Assembly (NCBI RefSeq): GCF_014191775.1
Contig: NZ_JACHXA010000003.1
Coordinates: 372,001 to 436,000 of the forward strand
DNA from: Limibacillus halophilus
Lineage (GTDB): Bacteria > Pseudomonadota > Alphaproteobacteria > Kiloniellales > CECT-8803
Length of the DNA stretch: 64,000 nucleotides
Direction of reading: 5' to 3'
Of this stretch, positions 1 through 12,261 are shown piece after piece (position 1 is the stretch's first letter; each line of letters starts with the position of its first letter). Both the position numbers and the translations under genes were made by a program. A model generated the notes under the pieces. That model searched no databases. It had not been told where the DNA came from and was given only the letters and a program-made list of their open reading frames with translations.

Positions 1-355
1 GCTCCCCGGCCACAAGATCGGCCCGCGACAGCTTCTTCAGGGAATAGGTAACCGTGTGGGTGTCCTCGACATTCAGCACGAAACAGATGTCATTCTGCTT
101 CTTGGGCCGCCCGCGGTGATTGACTGAATGCAGCACCATCACGTCCAACGCCGAGAGGTCCGGGCAGCCGGCCGCCGCCATGCAGCGCACGATCCATCGC
201 GAAAAGGCGTTGCTGACGGTAATCAGGCCAAACTCCAGTTCCGACAGTTCGGCGGCCGTTTCCGACACCAGGTGCGACGAGGAGACGATGCGTTGCCCCT
301 TGCGGCCGCGTTGCAACCCGGGGGGGTGCTCGCCCTGGGCCGATTCCTTGCTCAT
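1..355 (-). CDS. Winged-helix (MarR-like, COG5631 type) transcriptional regulator, 3' part cut off by window edge
   Basis: The reading frame starts at the ATG at 355 and runs off the left edge, giving 118 residues without a stop. The visible part ([17 protein letters not shown]...) has a charged N-terminus, then helices typical of a winged-helix domain, with the stretch [18 protein letters not shown] followed by [18 protein letters not shown], which resembles the recognition region of predicted MarR-family regulators of the COG5631 group. Its ATG overlaps the TGA of the upstream hydantoinase gene in the sequence ATGA (352-355), so the two are almost certainly translated together. I infer that it regulates the hydantoinase operon. 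The family call is from memory of the sequence pattern; the DNA target is unknown. Confidence 0.7.
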   Translation of the reverse strand, partial: MSKESAQGEHPPGLQRGRKGQRIVSSSHLVSETAAELSELEFGLITVSNAFSRWIVRCMAAAGCPDLSALDVMVLHSVNHRGRPKKQNDICFVLNVEDTHTVTYSLKKLSRADLVAGE

Positions 356-3300
356 TCCGCCGCCTCCCGCCGTTCGGAAACCGGACCGAAGCCACCACCG
401 GTCGGGCTCTGTACCACGAAGACATCGCCCGGCTTCATCTCGGTGCGGTCGGTGCCGCTCATCGGATGGATGGTGCCATCGGCCCGCTCGACCCAGTTCT
501 TGCCGCACTGGCCGTTCTCGCCACCGGCAACGCCGAAAGGCTCGATAAGACGATGACTGCTGAGGATGGCGACAGTCATATCTTCCAGGAACCGCAGGCG
601 CCGCAGCGTGCCATCGCCGCCACGGTGGCGGCCCTTGCCGCCACTGCCCCGCCGGATCTCAAAGGATTCCAGCAAGATCGGAAAGCGGAACTCCAACACT
701 TCCGGGTCGGTCAGGCGCGAGTTGGTCATGTGGGTGTGAACCCCGTCGCAACCGTCGAAATCCGGCCCGGCGCCCGATCCGCCGGCGATGGTCTCGTAGT
801 ACTGATAGCGTTTGTTGCCGAAGGTGATGTTGTTCATCGTCCCCTGCGCTGCCGCCAGCACACCGAGCGCGCCATATAGCGTATCGGTGATGATCTGACT
901 GGTTTCGACGTTTCCGGCCACAACGGCTGCGGGATAACGCGGGTTCAGCATCGAACCTTCGGGGATGATCAGGTCGAGAGGCTTGAGACAGCCTTCGTTC
1001 ATGGGAATCTCGTCTTCGACCAACGTGCGGAAAACGTAGAGCGTGGCCGCCCGGCATACCGCCGAGGGCGCGTTGAAATTGCTCGTCAATTGGCCGCTGG
1101 TGCGCGAAAAATCGATGGTTGCGCGTCGCGCCTTCTTATCGATGGTGATATCGACCGCTACCTGATTGCCATCGTCCATCGGGCAGGTGAAGCTGCCGTC
1201 GGTCAACACATCCAGCACACGGCGGACCTGTTCTTCGGCGTTGTCCTGCACGTGCCCCATGTAGGCGATCACGACGTCGAGGCCAAAGTGATCGACCATC
1301 TTGCGCAGTTCTTGCACCCCCTTCTCGTTGGCGGCGATCTGCGCCTGCAGGTCCGCGATATTCTGGTCGGCGTTTCTTACCGGGTAAGGGCCCGAGGTCA
1401 GCAATTCGCGCAACGGACCTTCACGGAACTTGCCCTGATCGACCAGCTTGAAGTTGTCGATCAATACGCCTTCGTCCTCGACGGTGTGGGAATCCGGCGG
1501 CATTGACCCCGGTGTGATTCCGCCGACGTCGGCATGATGGCCGCGGCTGGCGACGTAGAAGAGGATATCCTTGCCCGCCTGATCGAAGACCGGCGTTACA
1601 ACGGTGATGTCCGGCAAGTGCGTGCCGCCGTTATAGGGTGCATTCAAAACATAAACGTCACCCGGCTTGATGTGCCCGGCGTTCTCCCGAATCACAGCCC
1701 GAATCGACTCGCTCATCGACCCCAGATGAACCGGCATGTGTGGGGCGTTGGCGACCAAATGGCCGTTCAGATCAAAAACGGCGCAAGAGAAATCCAGCCG
1801 TTCCTTGATGTTGACCGAGTGCGCCGTCTTCTCCAGAACCGAGCCCATTTGTTCGGCAATAGACATGAAAAGGTTGTTGAAAACCTCCAGCATGACGGGA
1901 TCGACCTTGGTGCCCACGGCCTCCTGGCGTTTGATGGCCTGATATCGGTCCATGACCAGATGATTGCGCTCGGTTAGCTTGGCGCGCCAGCCTTTCTCAA
2001 TCACCGTGGTGCTGTTCGGCTCGATCAGCAACGCCGGGCCTTCCAAGTGATCGCCAACCAGCAGATCGTCCCGGTCGTACACCGGCGCCTGGACCCATGC
2101 GCCTTCGACGTACATCGGCGCCTGCGCGCGCGGCACCAACGGCGAGGTGCGTTTCTCCATTTCAAGCAACGGATCGTCTGACACGCCGGTATGACCGATG
2201 CCCTCGACGGACACCAACTCGGCGATCAAGGGCTTGCCTTCCAGCCCAAAGCCGAAGCGCTGCCGATGCGCCTCCTCGAAAGTCGCCCGGAGCGCATCCA
2301 GGTCATCCAGATTGTCGGGCACCCCAAACGAGGTATCGCTACCTTGGTAGCGCACGTAGATTTCGCGCTTGAATGACATGCTGTCCTCGGAGATACCCTG
2401 GGCCTTCAGGTCCTGGCGGGCTTCCTCGGTCAAAGCAGCCGACAACCGCTTCAGTTCCCCGCGCACCGCAGGGTCATCCAGACGACCCTCGACGCCCTGC
2501 TGGGCGAAGGTGCGCAGATCGGCCAGCCCCATGCCATAGGCCGATAGTACACCGGCATAGGGGTGGAGGAAGATGCTGGTCATTCCCAAGGTATCGGCAA
2601 TGTCGCAGGCATGCTGGCCGCCGGCGCCGCCGAAACAGTTGAGCGTATACTCGGTTACGTCATACCCGCGCTGGATGGAGATTTTCTTGATGGCGTTTGC
2701 CATATTCTCCACGGCAATGCGCCGGAACCCCTCGGCAACCTCTTCCGGGCTCCGTTTGTCGCCGGCTTCCCGCTCGATCCTCTGGGAAAGCTCTTGGAAT
2801 TTCTGCCTTACAACATCGATATCCAACGCCTCGTTGGCGTCGGGCCCGAAGACCTTCGGGAAAAACTCCGGCACGATACGGCCCAACATGACGTTTGCAT
2901 CCGTGACTGCCAAAGGTCCGCCGCGCCGATAGCAGGCGGGGCCGGGATTGGCGCCGGCGGAGTCAGGGCCGACCCTGTAACGGCTGCCATCAAAGTGAAG
3001 AATCGAGCCGCCACCTGCCGCAACCGTATGAATTTGCATCATGGGCGCGCGCATCCGAACACCTGCGACCTGCGTCTCAAAGGCCCGCTCGTATTCCCCC
3101 GCATAGTGGGAAACATCGGTGGAGGTGCCGCCCATATCGAAGCCGATAATTTTTTCGAAACCACCCATGGTTGCCGTGCGAACACACCCGACGATGCCGC
3201 CGGCCGGGCCGGAAAGGATGGAGTCCTTGCCTTGGAACCGCCGCGCGTCCGTCAGACCGCCGTTCGACTGCATGAACATCAAGCGCACATCGCCGAGCTC

Positions 3301-4005
3301 GCCCGCGACGCGGTCCACGTAACGCCGCAGAATCGGCGAGAGATAAGCATCAACGACGGTCGTGTCGCCACGCCCGACAAACTTCATCAGCGGGCTCACT
3401 TCGTGGCTCACCGAAACCTGAGCAAATCCGATCCGGCGGGCTATTTCGGCAACCAGTTTCTCGTGGTCGCTGTAGCGGTAGCCATGCATGAAAACAATTG
3501 CACAGGACCGGAAGCCCTGCTCGAAAGCCTCCCGCAACTGACGCTCCACAAGGCTCTCATCAGGGGCGGCCAAGACCTTTCCATCCGCCATGACACGCTC
3601 GTCAATCTCCACCACCTGCTCGTAAAGCTGTTCGGGCAACTCGATCTTGCGCGTGAAGAGGTGTGGTCGATTCTGATAGGCGATACGCAAGCCGTCCTTG
3701 AAGCCCTTGGTTACGACCAGCAGGGTGCGCTCACCCTTCCGCTCAAGCAAAGCATTGGTGGCCACCGTGGTGCCCATCTTAACGGCGTCGATAATCTCCG
3801 CAGGTATCGATTCCTGCTTGCCGATGCCCAACAGGTTCCGAATGCCTTGAATTGCGGCATCGGGATATTGCTCCGGGTTCTCACTGAGCAATTTGTGGCT
3901 CCGCAAACTGCCGTCCGGCTGGCGTGCAACGACATCCGTAAAAGTACCCCCACGGTCGATCCAGAACTGCCAGGTACCCGTCGTCGTTACTTGATGCTCG
4001 GCCAT
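352..4005 (-). CDS. Hydantoinase A/B fusion, 5-oxoprolinase family
   Basis: This 1217-residue protein joins both halves of the ATP-dependent hydantoinase/5-oxoprolinase family, as in eukaryotic-type 5-oxoprolinase. The HyuA half covers about residues 12-690, with an actin-like ATP-binding motif [12 protein letters not shown] at 15-26 and a second glycine-rich motif [12 protein letters not shown] near 290. The HyuB half runs from about 700 ([11 protein letters not shown]) to the end and contains [12 protein letters not shown] near 1077. Such enzymes open five- or six-membered cyclic amides (5-oxoproline, hydantoins) using ATP in the cytoplasm; the substrate here cannot be told. The frame is open to a TTG at 4023, but the ATG at 4005 sits behind GGGGGTTGCA and is preferred. 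The stop overlaps the start of a regulator gene. A tandem 11-bp repeat lies just upstream of the start. Confidence 0.92.
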   Translation of the reverse strand: MAEHQVTTTGTWQFWIDRGGTFTDVVARQPDGSLRSHKLLSENPEQYPDAAIQGIRNLLGIGKQESIPAEIIDAVKMGTTVATNALLERKGERTLLVVTKGFKDGLRIAYQNRPHLFTRKIELPEQLYEQVVEIDERVMADGKVLAAPDESLVERQLREAFEQGFRSCAIVFMHGYRYSDHEKLVAEIARRIGFAQVSVSHEVSPLMKFVGRGDTTVVDAYLSPILRRYVDRVAGELGDVRLMFMQSNGGLTDARRFQGKDSILSGPAGGIVGCVRTATMGGFEKIIGFDMGGTSTDVSHYAGEYERAFETQVAGVRMRAPMMQIHTVAAGGGSILHFDGSRYRVGPDSAGANPGPACYRRGGPLAVTDANVMLGRIVPEFFPKVFGPDANEALDIDVVRQKFQELSQRIEREAGDKRSPEEVAEGFRRIAVENMANAIKKISIQRGYDVTEYTLNCFGGAGGQHACDIADTLGMTSIFLHPYAGVLSAYGMGLADLRTFAQQGVEGRLDDPAVRGELKRLSAALTEEARQDLKAQGISEDSMSFKREIYVRYQGSDTSFGVPDNLDDLDALRATFEEAHRQRFGFGLEGKPLIAELVSVEGIGHTGVSDDPLLEMEKRTSPLVPRAQAPMYVEGAWVQAPVYDRDDLLVGDHLEGPALLIEPNSTTVIEKGWRAKLTERNHLVMDRYQAIKRQEAVGTKVDPVMLEVFNNLFMSIAEQMGSVLEKTAHSVNIKERLDFSCAVFDLNGHLVANAPHMPVHLGSMSESIRAVIRENAGHIKPGDVYVLNAPYNGGTHLPDITVVTPVFDQAGKDILFYVASRGHHADVGGITPGSMPPDSHTVEDEGVLIDNFKLVDQGKFREGPLRELLTSGPYPVRNADQNIADLQAQIAANEKGVQELRKMVDHFGLDVVIAYMGHVQDNAEEQVRRVLDVLTDGSFTCPMDDGNQVAVDITIDKKARRATIDFSRTSGQLTSNFNAPSAVCRAATLYVFRTLVEDEIPMNEGCLKPLDLIIPEGSMLNPRYPAAVVAGNVETSQIITDTLYGALGVLAAAQGTMNNITFGNKRYQYYETIAGGSGAGPDFDGCDGVHTHMTNSRLTDPEVLEFRFPILLESFEIRRGSGGKGRHRGGDGTLRRLRFLEDMTVAILSSHRLIEPFGVAGGENGQCGKNWVERADGTIHPMSGTDRTEMKPGDVFVVQSPTGGGFGPVSERREAAE

Positions 4006-4021
4006 TGCAACCCCCAAAAGC

Positions 4022-4042
4022 AATTTATCGATAATTTATCGA
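4022..4042. repeat. Tandem 11-bp direct repeat upstream of the hydantoinase gene
   Basis: AATTTATCGA occurs at 4022-4031 and again at 4033-4042, separated by one T. On the minus strand this reads as two copies of TCGATAAATT, ending 16 bases before the ATG at 4005. The repeat is AT-rich compared with its surroundings. It may be an operator or promoter element for the hydantoinase operon, possibly bound by the coupled winged-helix regulator; that is inference from position only. Confidence 0.5.
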
Positions 4043-4265
4043 CGAAACCTAGTTCAACACACCCCGCCACGCAAGCATCTAGCGATGTGCAGACGCACTT
4101 TCTGGCGCGCCAAACACTGCAATCAGAAGAGATTACGGCTTTCTTCGCCATTGGCACCCCCATTCTATGATCGCTTCATCTGGTCGGGGGAGGGTTGTTC
4201 TTTCCGCATAGGCAAAGCGGACGGTTTCCCTTTCAATAACCATAGTCCCAAGGTATCAAAGACTT

Positions 4266-5021
4266 ATGAGCATCTGGGGAAAGATTGTTGGCGGTGCGGC
4301 GGGCTTTGCCGTTGGAGGGCCTTTAGGAGCCATCCTCGGTGCGGTGGCCGGTCATGCCGTGGACAAAATGGCCGAAGACAGCAAACCACCCGGCGATGAT
4401 GGCGATACGGGCGCCGGCAATGATCCAACCCGCAGAATCGCCTTTACCATCGCCGTCATCGTGCTGGGCGCCAAGATGGCCAAGGCCGACGGCCATGTCA
4501 CCAAGGATGAGATCGCCGCCTTCCGGCAGGTGTTCCACATTCCTCCGGAGGAGGTGAAGAACGTCGGCCGCCTGTTCGATCAGGCCCGCCGCGATGCCAA
4601 TGGATTCGAGCCCTATGCCAAGCAGATCGCTCGGTTGTTCCGGGATCGCCCGGCAGTGCTCGAAGAACTGCTGGACGGCCTGTTCCACATCGCCCGAGCC
4701 GATGGCCATGTAACCCCGGAAGAACTGGACTATCTGCAGGCCGTTGCCAACATCTTCGGCCTGGACGAAGCGGCATGGCATCGTCTCAAGGCAGCCAACC
4801 TGGGTCCCGACGCCGAAGATCCCTATCATATTCTGGGGGTTACTCGGGAAACCGTCCCCGAAGCCATAAAAGCCGCCTATCGAAAGCTTATCCGTGAGAA
4901 TCACCCTGATCGTCTGGTAGCTGAAGGCATGCCGCAGGAGTTCGTCGCGATGGCCAACGAAAAGATGGCCAAGATCAATGTCGCCTACGACCGCATTTGC
5001 AAAGAAAAGGGCATTTCATAA
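4266..5021 (+). CDS. djlA: DjlA-like co-chaperone: TerB domain plus J domain
   Basis: The 251-residue protein has three visible parts. Residues 5-33 form a glycine-zipper-like hydrophobic stretch (GGAAGFAVGGPLGAILGAV). Residues of about 55-165 form a TerB/DjlA helical domain with two acidic repeats (KADGHVTKDE and RADGHVTPEE). Residues of about 186-248 form a C-terminal J domain with the HPD tripeptide at 213-215, which stimulates DnaK ATPase. This order matches DjlA, although the N-terminus is not a classical single membrane anchor. The gene is divergent from the hydantoinase operon and followed 16 bases later by an EamA transporter gene. The cellular partner is presumably DnaK; a specific client cannot be inferred. 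Confidence 0.88.
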   Translation: MSIWGKIVGGAAGFAVGGPLGAILGAVAGHAVDKMAEDSKPPGDDGDTGAGNDPTRRIAFTIAVIVLGAKMAKADGHVTKDEIAAFRQVFHIPPEEVKNVGRLFDQARRDANGFEPYAKQIARLFRDRPAVLEELLDGLFHIARADGHVTPEELDYLQAVANIFGLDEAAWHRLKAANLGPDAEDPYHILGVTRETVPEAIKAAYRKLIRENHPDRLVAEGMPQEFVAMANEKMAKINVAYDRICKEKGIS

Positions 5022-5037
5022 TGGCGTTGGATCGCTG

Positions 5038-5922
5038 ATGCTTTCCATTCGACCCCTGCATCTCATGTTGTTTCTCCTGGTCATGTGCCTGTGGGGTTTC
5101 AATTTCGCCGTCGTCAAGATCGGCTTACGGGATTTGACACCCTTGATGCTAACGGCCCTGCGCTTCGGGCTGGTTGCCGTGATCTTGCTACCGTTTGTCA
5201 AACCGCCCAAAGGACGATGGCTGGACATTGCAATTATCACGATCCTGCTTGGTGTATTGCACTTTTCGTTGAACTTCACGGGGCTGGCGGGTCTAAATGC
5301 CTCGACTGCGGCAATTGCCATTCAGCTCCAAGTCCCCTTCGCCTCAATACTGGCGGCCATCTTCCTCAATGATAAACTTGGCTGGCGGCGAGGCCTTGGC
5401 ATGACCATCGCATTTGTCGGGGTCGCGGTGATTGCTGGCGAACCGCGCGTCGAAGGTCAGTACTTTTACCTAAGCTTGGTCATCCTCGCCGCTTGCATAT
5501 GGTCGGTCGCCAATCTTGTGATTAAGATCCGCCCCCCAATTGACGGGCTTTCGCTTCTTGCCTGGATGTCGGCCTTTTCCGCGCCTGCGTTGTTCCTCTG
5601 CTCGCTCGCTCTGGAGACCGGCCAGATGGAGGACTTGAGGGCCATCGGTTGGGAAGGCGTTACATCGGTAATTTATCAAGCCGTCTTCGTGGTGGTGATT
5701 GGCTATGGTATCTGGTACCGGCTTTTACCGCTCTACGATATGAACATCACCATGCCCATAACGCTGTTGATCCCGCCCGTGGGGGTGCTTTCCGGCGTTA
5801 TCGTCCTGGGCGAAAGCCTCACGCTCACCTTCATAACAGGCGCTGCCATTACCATCGTGGGCGTCGCCATTATCCTGGTGCGCAGACCAACCACCGCCGC
5901 CCCGGAAATCGAGCGGGTGTAG
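5038..5922 (+). CDS. EamA-family (DMT superfamily) transporter
   Basis: The 294-residue protein is almost entirely hydrophobic, with about ten predicted membrane helices arranged as two EamA repeats; the first starts with LHLMLFLLVMCLWGFNFAVVK and the second near residue 155. Members export amino acids or other small metabolites across the inner membrane; the substrate is unknown. The frame is open further upstream to 4978, but that start would lie inside djlA, so the ATG at 5038, 16 bases after the djlA stop, is chosen. No strong ribosome-binding site is visible, which suggests coupling to djlA. The next gene starts 8 bases after the stop. Confidence 0.88.
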   Translation: MLSIRPLHLMLFLLVMCLWGFNFAVVKIGLRDLTPLMLTALRFGLVAVILLPFVKPPKGRWLDIAIITILLGVLHFSLNFTGLAGLNASTAAIAIQLQVPFASILAAIFLNDKLGWRRGLGMTIAFVGVAVIAGEPRVEGQYFYLSLVILAACIWSVANLVIKIRPPIDGLSLLAWMSAFSAPALFLCSLALETGQMEDLRAIGWEGVTSVIYQAVFVVVIGYGIWYRLLPLYDMNITMPITLLIPPVGVLSGVIVLGESLTLTFITGAAITIVGVAIILVRRPTTAAPEIERV

Positions 5923-5930
5923 GGACGCCT

Positions 5931-6617
5931 ATGATTATCGAGCAACGCCCCTCCCCGAACCAGGAAGACCGGCCGGGCGCGGGGTTGGTCGATTTTCTGA
6001 TTCTGCATTACACCGGCATGCGATCAGCCCAGGAAGCGCTTGATCGGTTGTGCGATCCGGCAGCCAAAGTCAGCGCCCACTACTGCATCGACGAAGACGG
6101 CCGCACCTGGGAACTGGTGCCGGAATCCAGGCGCGCCTGGCACGCTGGCGTTTGCTATTGGGACGGCATCACCGATATCAACAGCCGTTCTATCGGGATC
6201 GAACTGGTCAATCCGGGACACGCTTTTGGATACCGCCCCTTCCCGCAAGCGCAGATCGAAAGCCTGGAAAACCTTTGTCGGTCGGTTTTGGAGCGTCATA
6301 ACATCGCACCGCAACGAATCCTTGGCCATTCGGACCTCGCTCCCCTGCGCAAGGAAGACCCAGGCGAGTTATTCCCTTGGCGGCGCTTGGCGGAGAACGG
6401 GATCGGCCTTTGGTGCGATGAACCACTGGATACCGACAGGGATTTGGTCGGCGCCCTCCAAGAAATCGGATATGGATATATGGACGAAGACGCCGGCAAG
6501 GTCATTGCGGCGTTTCAGCGCCACTGGCGGCCCGCGTCGGTAACAGGTAAAGACGACCCGGAAACCCGTGGTTTGGCTGCCGCATTGCTTCAACGGATAG
6601 AGCAATCTTTCGCCTGA
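5931..6617 (+). CDS. N-acetylmuramoyl-L-alanine amidase, AmiD type
   Basis: The 228-residue protein has an Amidase_2 zinc domain over about residues 5-150 and a C-terminal peptidoglycan-binding-like helical segment from about 160. The zinc ligands fit AmiD spacing: H26 in ILHYTG, H133 in GHSDLAP and D143 ten residues later. It would cleave the amide between N-acetylmuramic acid and L-alanine in peptidoglycan or anhydro-muropeptides. No signal peptide or lipobox is visible at the N-terminus (MIIEQRPSPNQ), so unlike E. coli AmiD, which is an outer-membrane lipoprotein, this one may act in the cytoplasm on recycled muropeptides, as AmpD does. AGGGA precedes the ATG at 5931 at good distance. It follows the EamA gene closely and is likely in the same operon. 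Confidence 0.9.
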   Translation: MIIEQRPSPNQEDRPGAGLVDFLILHYTGMRSAQEALDRLCDPAAKVSAHYCIDEDGRTWELVPESRRAWHAGVCYWDGITDINSRSIGIELVNPGHAFGYRPFPQAQIESLENLCRSVLERHNIAPQRILGHSDLAPLRKEDPGELFPWRRLAENGIGLWCDEPLDTDRDLVGALQEIGYGYMDEDAGKVIAAFQRHWRPASVTGKDDPETRGLAAALLQRIEQSFA

Positions 6618-6690
6618 GCCTTGCAGGCGAACGTCCGGGCCCTTACGTTGCCTTCACGGATTGCAATTCAACAGGAGACCAAGCATCGCC

Positions 6691-7098
6691 ATGATCGGCC
6701 ATCACGAAGCGCTCATCTACACCATGGTCATGATGTCGGCCGCCGACAACGACATGACTGACAAGGAACTCAGCACAATCGCCGATATCGTGAGGCATCT
6801 GCCAGTGTTTGATGATTTCAAGGTGGACGATTTGCCAGCCTTGGCGAACCGTTGTTCCGAACTTCTTGCCGACGAGGACGGGCTGGACAAGGCACTGGAA
6901 ATGATCGCGTCCGCGCTGCCCGCCCAACTTCGCGAAACCGCTTACGCCGTCGCTTGCGACGTTGCAGCCGCCGACGGCCTGGCATCGCAGGAGGAACTGC
7001 GGCTTTTGGAAATGTTGCGCTTTACGCTGCCTGTCGGCCGCCTACCCGCCGCGGCAATCGAGCGCGGCGCGCGAGCGCGCTACACCCGGATGACCTGA
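6691..7098 (+). CDS. TerB-family protein
   Basis: This small acidic protein of 135 residues is all-helical by composition and shows the TerB repeat pattern, with MSAADNDMTDKELSTIADIV near the N-terminus and AAADGLASQEELRLLEMLR near the C-terminus, each with acidic residues that could bind metal. TerB proteins were named for tellurite resistance, but the wider family has no defined reaction. The frame is open from a TTG at 6661; the ATG at 6691 is chosen, with AGGAGA some 13 bases upstream. The gene follows the amidase gene by about 70 bases and converges on gyrB. Confidence 0.75.
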   Translation: MIGHHEALIYTMVMMSAADNDMTDKELSTIADIVRHLPVFDDFKVDDLPALANRCSELLADEDGLDKALEMIASALPAQLRETAYAVACDVAAADGLASQEELRLLEMLRFTLPVGRLPAAAIERGARARYTRMT

Positions 7099-7126
7099 AC
7101 CTCCTGGGGATCGCCGACCAAAATTA

Positions 7127-9571
<2,445 letters not shown>

Positions 9572-9611
9572 TCAGTCCGCCTTCGAATACCGGGAGGGGG
9601 TTTCCGTGAAC

Positions 9612-10856
9612 TCACGAATCGGGCGCAATGCGCCCTTCCCGGACAGAGAAAAACTCGGCGTTGCCGCCAATTCCATCAAACAGCGACGGGTCCGTGCCCG
9701 TCAGCCAGCTTTGGCCCTCAAGAGCCAACAACTCGTCGTACAGCGCGCGCCGACGTTCCTCGTCCAAGTGCGCGGCCACTTCGTCCAACAACAACAGCGG
9801 CGCAGCGCCACGCTCACTGGCAATCAAGCGCGAGTTCGCCAGCACGATCGCGATCAACAGCGCCTTTTGTTCGCCGGTCGAGCAAAGTTCCGCCGGCATG
9901 GCTCGCTGCAGGTGGCCTACCCGCAGGTCGCTACGATGTGGGCCAACCGCCGCTCCACCCTGCTCCGCATCCCCGCTTCGCGAGGCACGGAGATGCTCCT
10001 GCAAGCGATCTTCGACGGCGAGCGCGGGCATATCCGTTAGCCAGGCCTCCACGTCTCCCGCCACCGCCAGCGATGCGCGTGGAAAAGCGCCCCCGGCCAG
10101 GGCACAGGCGCTGGCCAAACGCTCCGCTAGCGCGCAACGGGCTGCCGCAATCGCCACACCCTGCTCCGCCAGTGTTTCCTCCAGCACCGTCAACCAAGCC
10201 GGGTCTGGGGTTCCCTTTTCCCAACGCAACAGGCGTGATCGCTCTCGCAAGGCCTGTTCGTACTTCGCAATCCGGCCCGCATGTGCCGGATCACTTCCAA
10301 AAACCAAGCGATCCAGGAACCGCCGTCGCTCGCTCGGCCCCTCCTGAAACAGGCGATCCATCTGTGGCGTCAGCCATACGACCGACAAAACCTCACCGAG
10401 AGCCTGCTGACTGCTGGCGAAAGCGCCATCCAGTTTCACGGCCCGCTTGTCGCGCGGACTGGCTGGATCACGTCCGGTTCCAAGAGACCGCCGCTCACCG
10501 GCAACCACCACCTCCGCGGCAACCGCCCACGGTTGAGAAGTTTCGCCACCCTCTGCCCCGTCACCGCCGACGCGCCGGTCCACCTCCGAGAGGCGCGCCC
10601 CGCGCAAACCGCGTCCCGGCGTCAGGAAGGAGAGCGCCTCCAGCAGATTTGTCTTACCAGCGCCGTTAGGGCCGGTCAGAATCACGGGCCGCCCATTCGT
10701 TTCCATTCCGGCCTGCCGGTAAGAGCGAAAGGCGTTGACCTGCAAACGCGCCACCCAGACGGTCGGCTGCCTCACTCCCTCTTTCGCCACCTCATCCGGG
10801 CCATCAAGGGATGCTGTTGGCATCTGGTTGGCTTTCAGGTGCTGCAAAGCGGCCAA
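9612..10856 (-). CDS. recF: DNA replication and repair protein RecF
   Basis: The protein belongs to the SMC-like ATPases that load RecA at single-stranded gaps. Walker A is GPNGAGKT at residues 62-69, the ABC signature is CSTGEQKALLIAIVLA near 318, and Walker B is LLLLDEVAAHLD near 355. The start is unusual: the TTG at 10856 is preceded by GGAGGG directly after the dnaN stop (spacing 4 bases), while the next ATG, at 10823, has no ribosome-binding site. With the TTG start the protein is 414 residues and has about 34 residues before the usual RecF N-terminal strand (WVARLQVNAFRSY). The start lies 10 bases after the dnaN stop, which suggests coupled translation. Confidence 0.95.
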   Translation of the reverse strand: MAALQHLKANQMPTASLDGPDEVAKEGVRQPTVWVARLQVNAFRSYRQAGMETNGRPVILTGPNGAGKTNLLEALSFLTPGRGLRGARLSEVDRRVGGDGAEGGETSQPWAVAAEVVVAGERRSLGTGRDPASPRDKRAVKLDGAFASSQQALGEVLSVVWLTPQMDRLFQEGPSERRRFLDRLVFGSDPAHAGRIAKYEQALRERSRLLRWEKGTPDPAWLTVLEETLAEQGVAIAAARCALAERLASACALAGGAFPRASLAVAGDVEAWLTDMPALAVEDRLQEHLRASRSGDAEQGGAAVGPHRSDLRVGHLQRAMPAELCSTGEQKALLIAIVLANSRLIASERGAAPLLLLDEVAAHLDEERRRALYDELLALEGQSWLTGTDPSLFDGIGGNAEFFSVREGRIAPDS

Positions 10857-10866
10857 AAGGCCCTCC

Positions 10867-11985
10867 TCAGACCCGCATCGGCATCAGGACATAGAGCGCG
10901 GACTCATCACCGACGTCGCGCACGATCGTTGGCGATGTCGCGTCGGAAAGCTGAAACAGCGCTTCAGAGCCTTCGATCTGCTCGGCGATATCCAGCAGGT
11001 ATCGTGAGTTGAAACCGATCTCCAGCGTCTCGCCCTTGAAAGCAACTTCAATCTCTTCGATCGCGCTACCGTTCTCGGGACTGGTGGCAGACAAGGTCAA
11101 CAGGCCCTCGCTGAACGAAAGCTTGACCGCGCGGCTCTTCTCCGAGGAAATCGTGGAGACACGATCGACCGCCTCGCGGAAGGCCTTGCGATCGACTTCC
11201 ATCGTACGGTCGTTGCCGCTGGGGATGACTCGCTCGTAATCGGGGAAGGTTCCGTCGATCAGCTTCGAGGTCAAGACGGTCGAACCGAAGGAAAAACGAA
11301 TCCTCGTGTCGGACAGGGCGATTGCGACGCTGTCGTCGGACTCGTCGAACAGCTTCCGAAGTTCACCGACGGTCTTTCTGGGCACGATCACCCCTGGCAT
11401 GCCTTTAGCACCCTCGGGCAACGGCATCTCAAAGCGCGCCAGACGGTGGCCGTCGGTCGCGACCGCACGCAGCACCGGGACGCCGCCGCTCTCAGCGGCA
11501 TGAAGGTAGATGCCGTTGAGGTAGTAACGGGTTTCCTCAGTCGAAATGGCAAACCGGGTGCGATCCACCAGGCTGCAAAGCTCTGGTGCCGCGACCTTGA
11601 AGGACTGCGGCAGATCAACCTGATTGGAAGCGGGGAAATCTTCACGCGGCAGCGTCGTGAGCGTAAAAGCGGACCGTCCCGCGGTCAGGGTCATCTGGCC
11701 GCTGTCACCCGCGAGCGATAACTCAACCTGCGCCCCGTCGGGAAGCTTGCGAACGATATCGTAAAGCGTATGCGCAGGAACCGTCGTCGCCCCCTCTTGC
11801 AACACCTCGGCCGCGACCTCTTCGATGATCGTCAGGTCCATATCGGTTGCCGTTAGCGACAAATTTCCGTCACCTGCGGCCAACAAGACGTTCGAGAGAA
11901 TGGGAATGGTGTTGCGGCGCTCTACAACGCTTTGCACGTGGGCCAGGGATTTCAGCAGCGCCGCGCGTTCAATGGTCAGTTTCAT
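10867..11985 (-). CDS. dnaN: DNA polymerase III sliding clamp (beta subunit)
   Basis: The 372-residue protein matches the three-domain ring clamp throughout, from MKLTIERAALLKSLAHVQSV at the N-terminus to SALYVLMPMRV at the C-terminus. It encircles DNA and tethers polymerase III and repair proteins. The frame is open for another 50 codons upstream, but the ATG at 11985 matches the universal clamp N-terminus, and GGGA lies just before it. A promoter with near-consensus alphaproteobacterial boxes lies at 12125-12153, giving a leader of about 130 bases, so dnaN is likely transcribed on its own as well as with upstream genes. recF follows with a 10-base gap. Confidence 0.97.
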   Translation of the reverse strand: MKLTIERAALLKSLAHVQSVVERRNTIPILSNVLLAAGDGNLSLTATDMDLTIIEEVAAEVLQEGATTVPAHTLYDIVRKLPDGAQVELSLAGDSGQMTLTAGRSAFTLTTLPREDFPASNQVDLPQSFKVAAPELCSLVDRTRFAISTEETRYYLNGIYLHAAESGGVPVLRAVATDGHRLARFEMPLPEGAKGMPGVIVPRKTVGELRKLFDESDDSVAIALSDTRIRFSFGSTVLTSKLIDGTFPDYERVIPSGNDRTMEVDRKAFREAVDRVSTISSEKSRAVKLSFSEGLLTLSATSPENGSAIEEIEVAFKGETLEIGFNSRYLLDIAEQIEGSEALFQLSDATSPTIVRDVGDESALYVLMPMRV

Positions 11986-12124
11986 GGCAGTCCCAATGGC
12001 TTGATTTCTAAGGCGTTTTCTATGACTTATGCCTTCACAGCGGAAGGCACATCCAACTTCATCCGAGCCACTATCTGACGATTGTTCGAGGGGGCGAATC
12101 GGCCCCTTACGGCACGGATGCATA

Positions 12125-12153
12125 ATATAGACCATACTGCCCGGAATCGTAAG
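12125..12153 (-). promoter_or_regulatory. Probable sigma-70 promoter of dnaN
   Basis: On the minus strand CTTACG (12153-12148) is followed by exactly 17 bases and then CTATAT (12130-12125). The alphaproteobacterial housekeeping consensus is CTTGAC-N17-CTATAT, so the -10 box is perfect and the -35 box matches at four of six positions. Transcription would start near 12118. The 130-base leader contains a small GC-rich inverted repeat around 12089-12106. Confidence 0.6.
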
Positions 12154-12261
12154 GGTTTTCGCGCTTTTTACAGGCCTATTTTGGGCTCCGTGGTGATCGA
12201 CCTTACAGGGTCGTCCAAACTACAGATTTCCAGACCGATGGAACCAGTCCAAGCACACCAG

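Noticed and set aside
2563-4170. A 535-codon open frame on the plus strand, antisense to the hydantoinase gene
   Set aside because: It is the mirror of a GC-rich coding gene with a clear family match; the translation has no recognisable domain and no ribosome-binding site.
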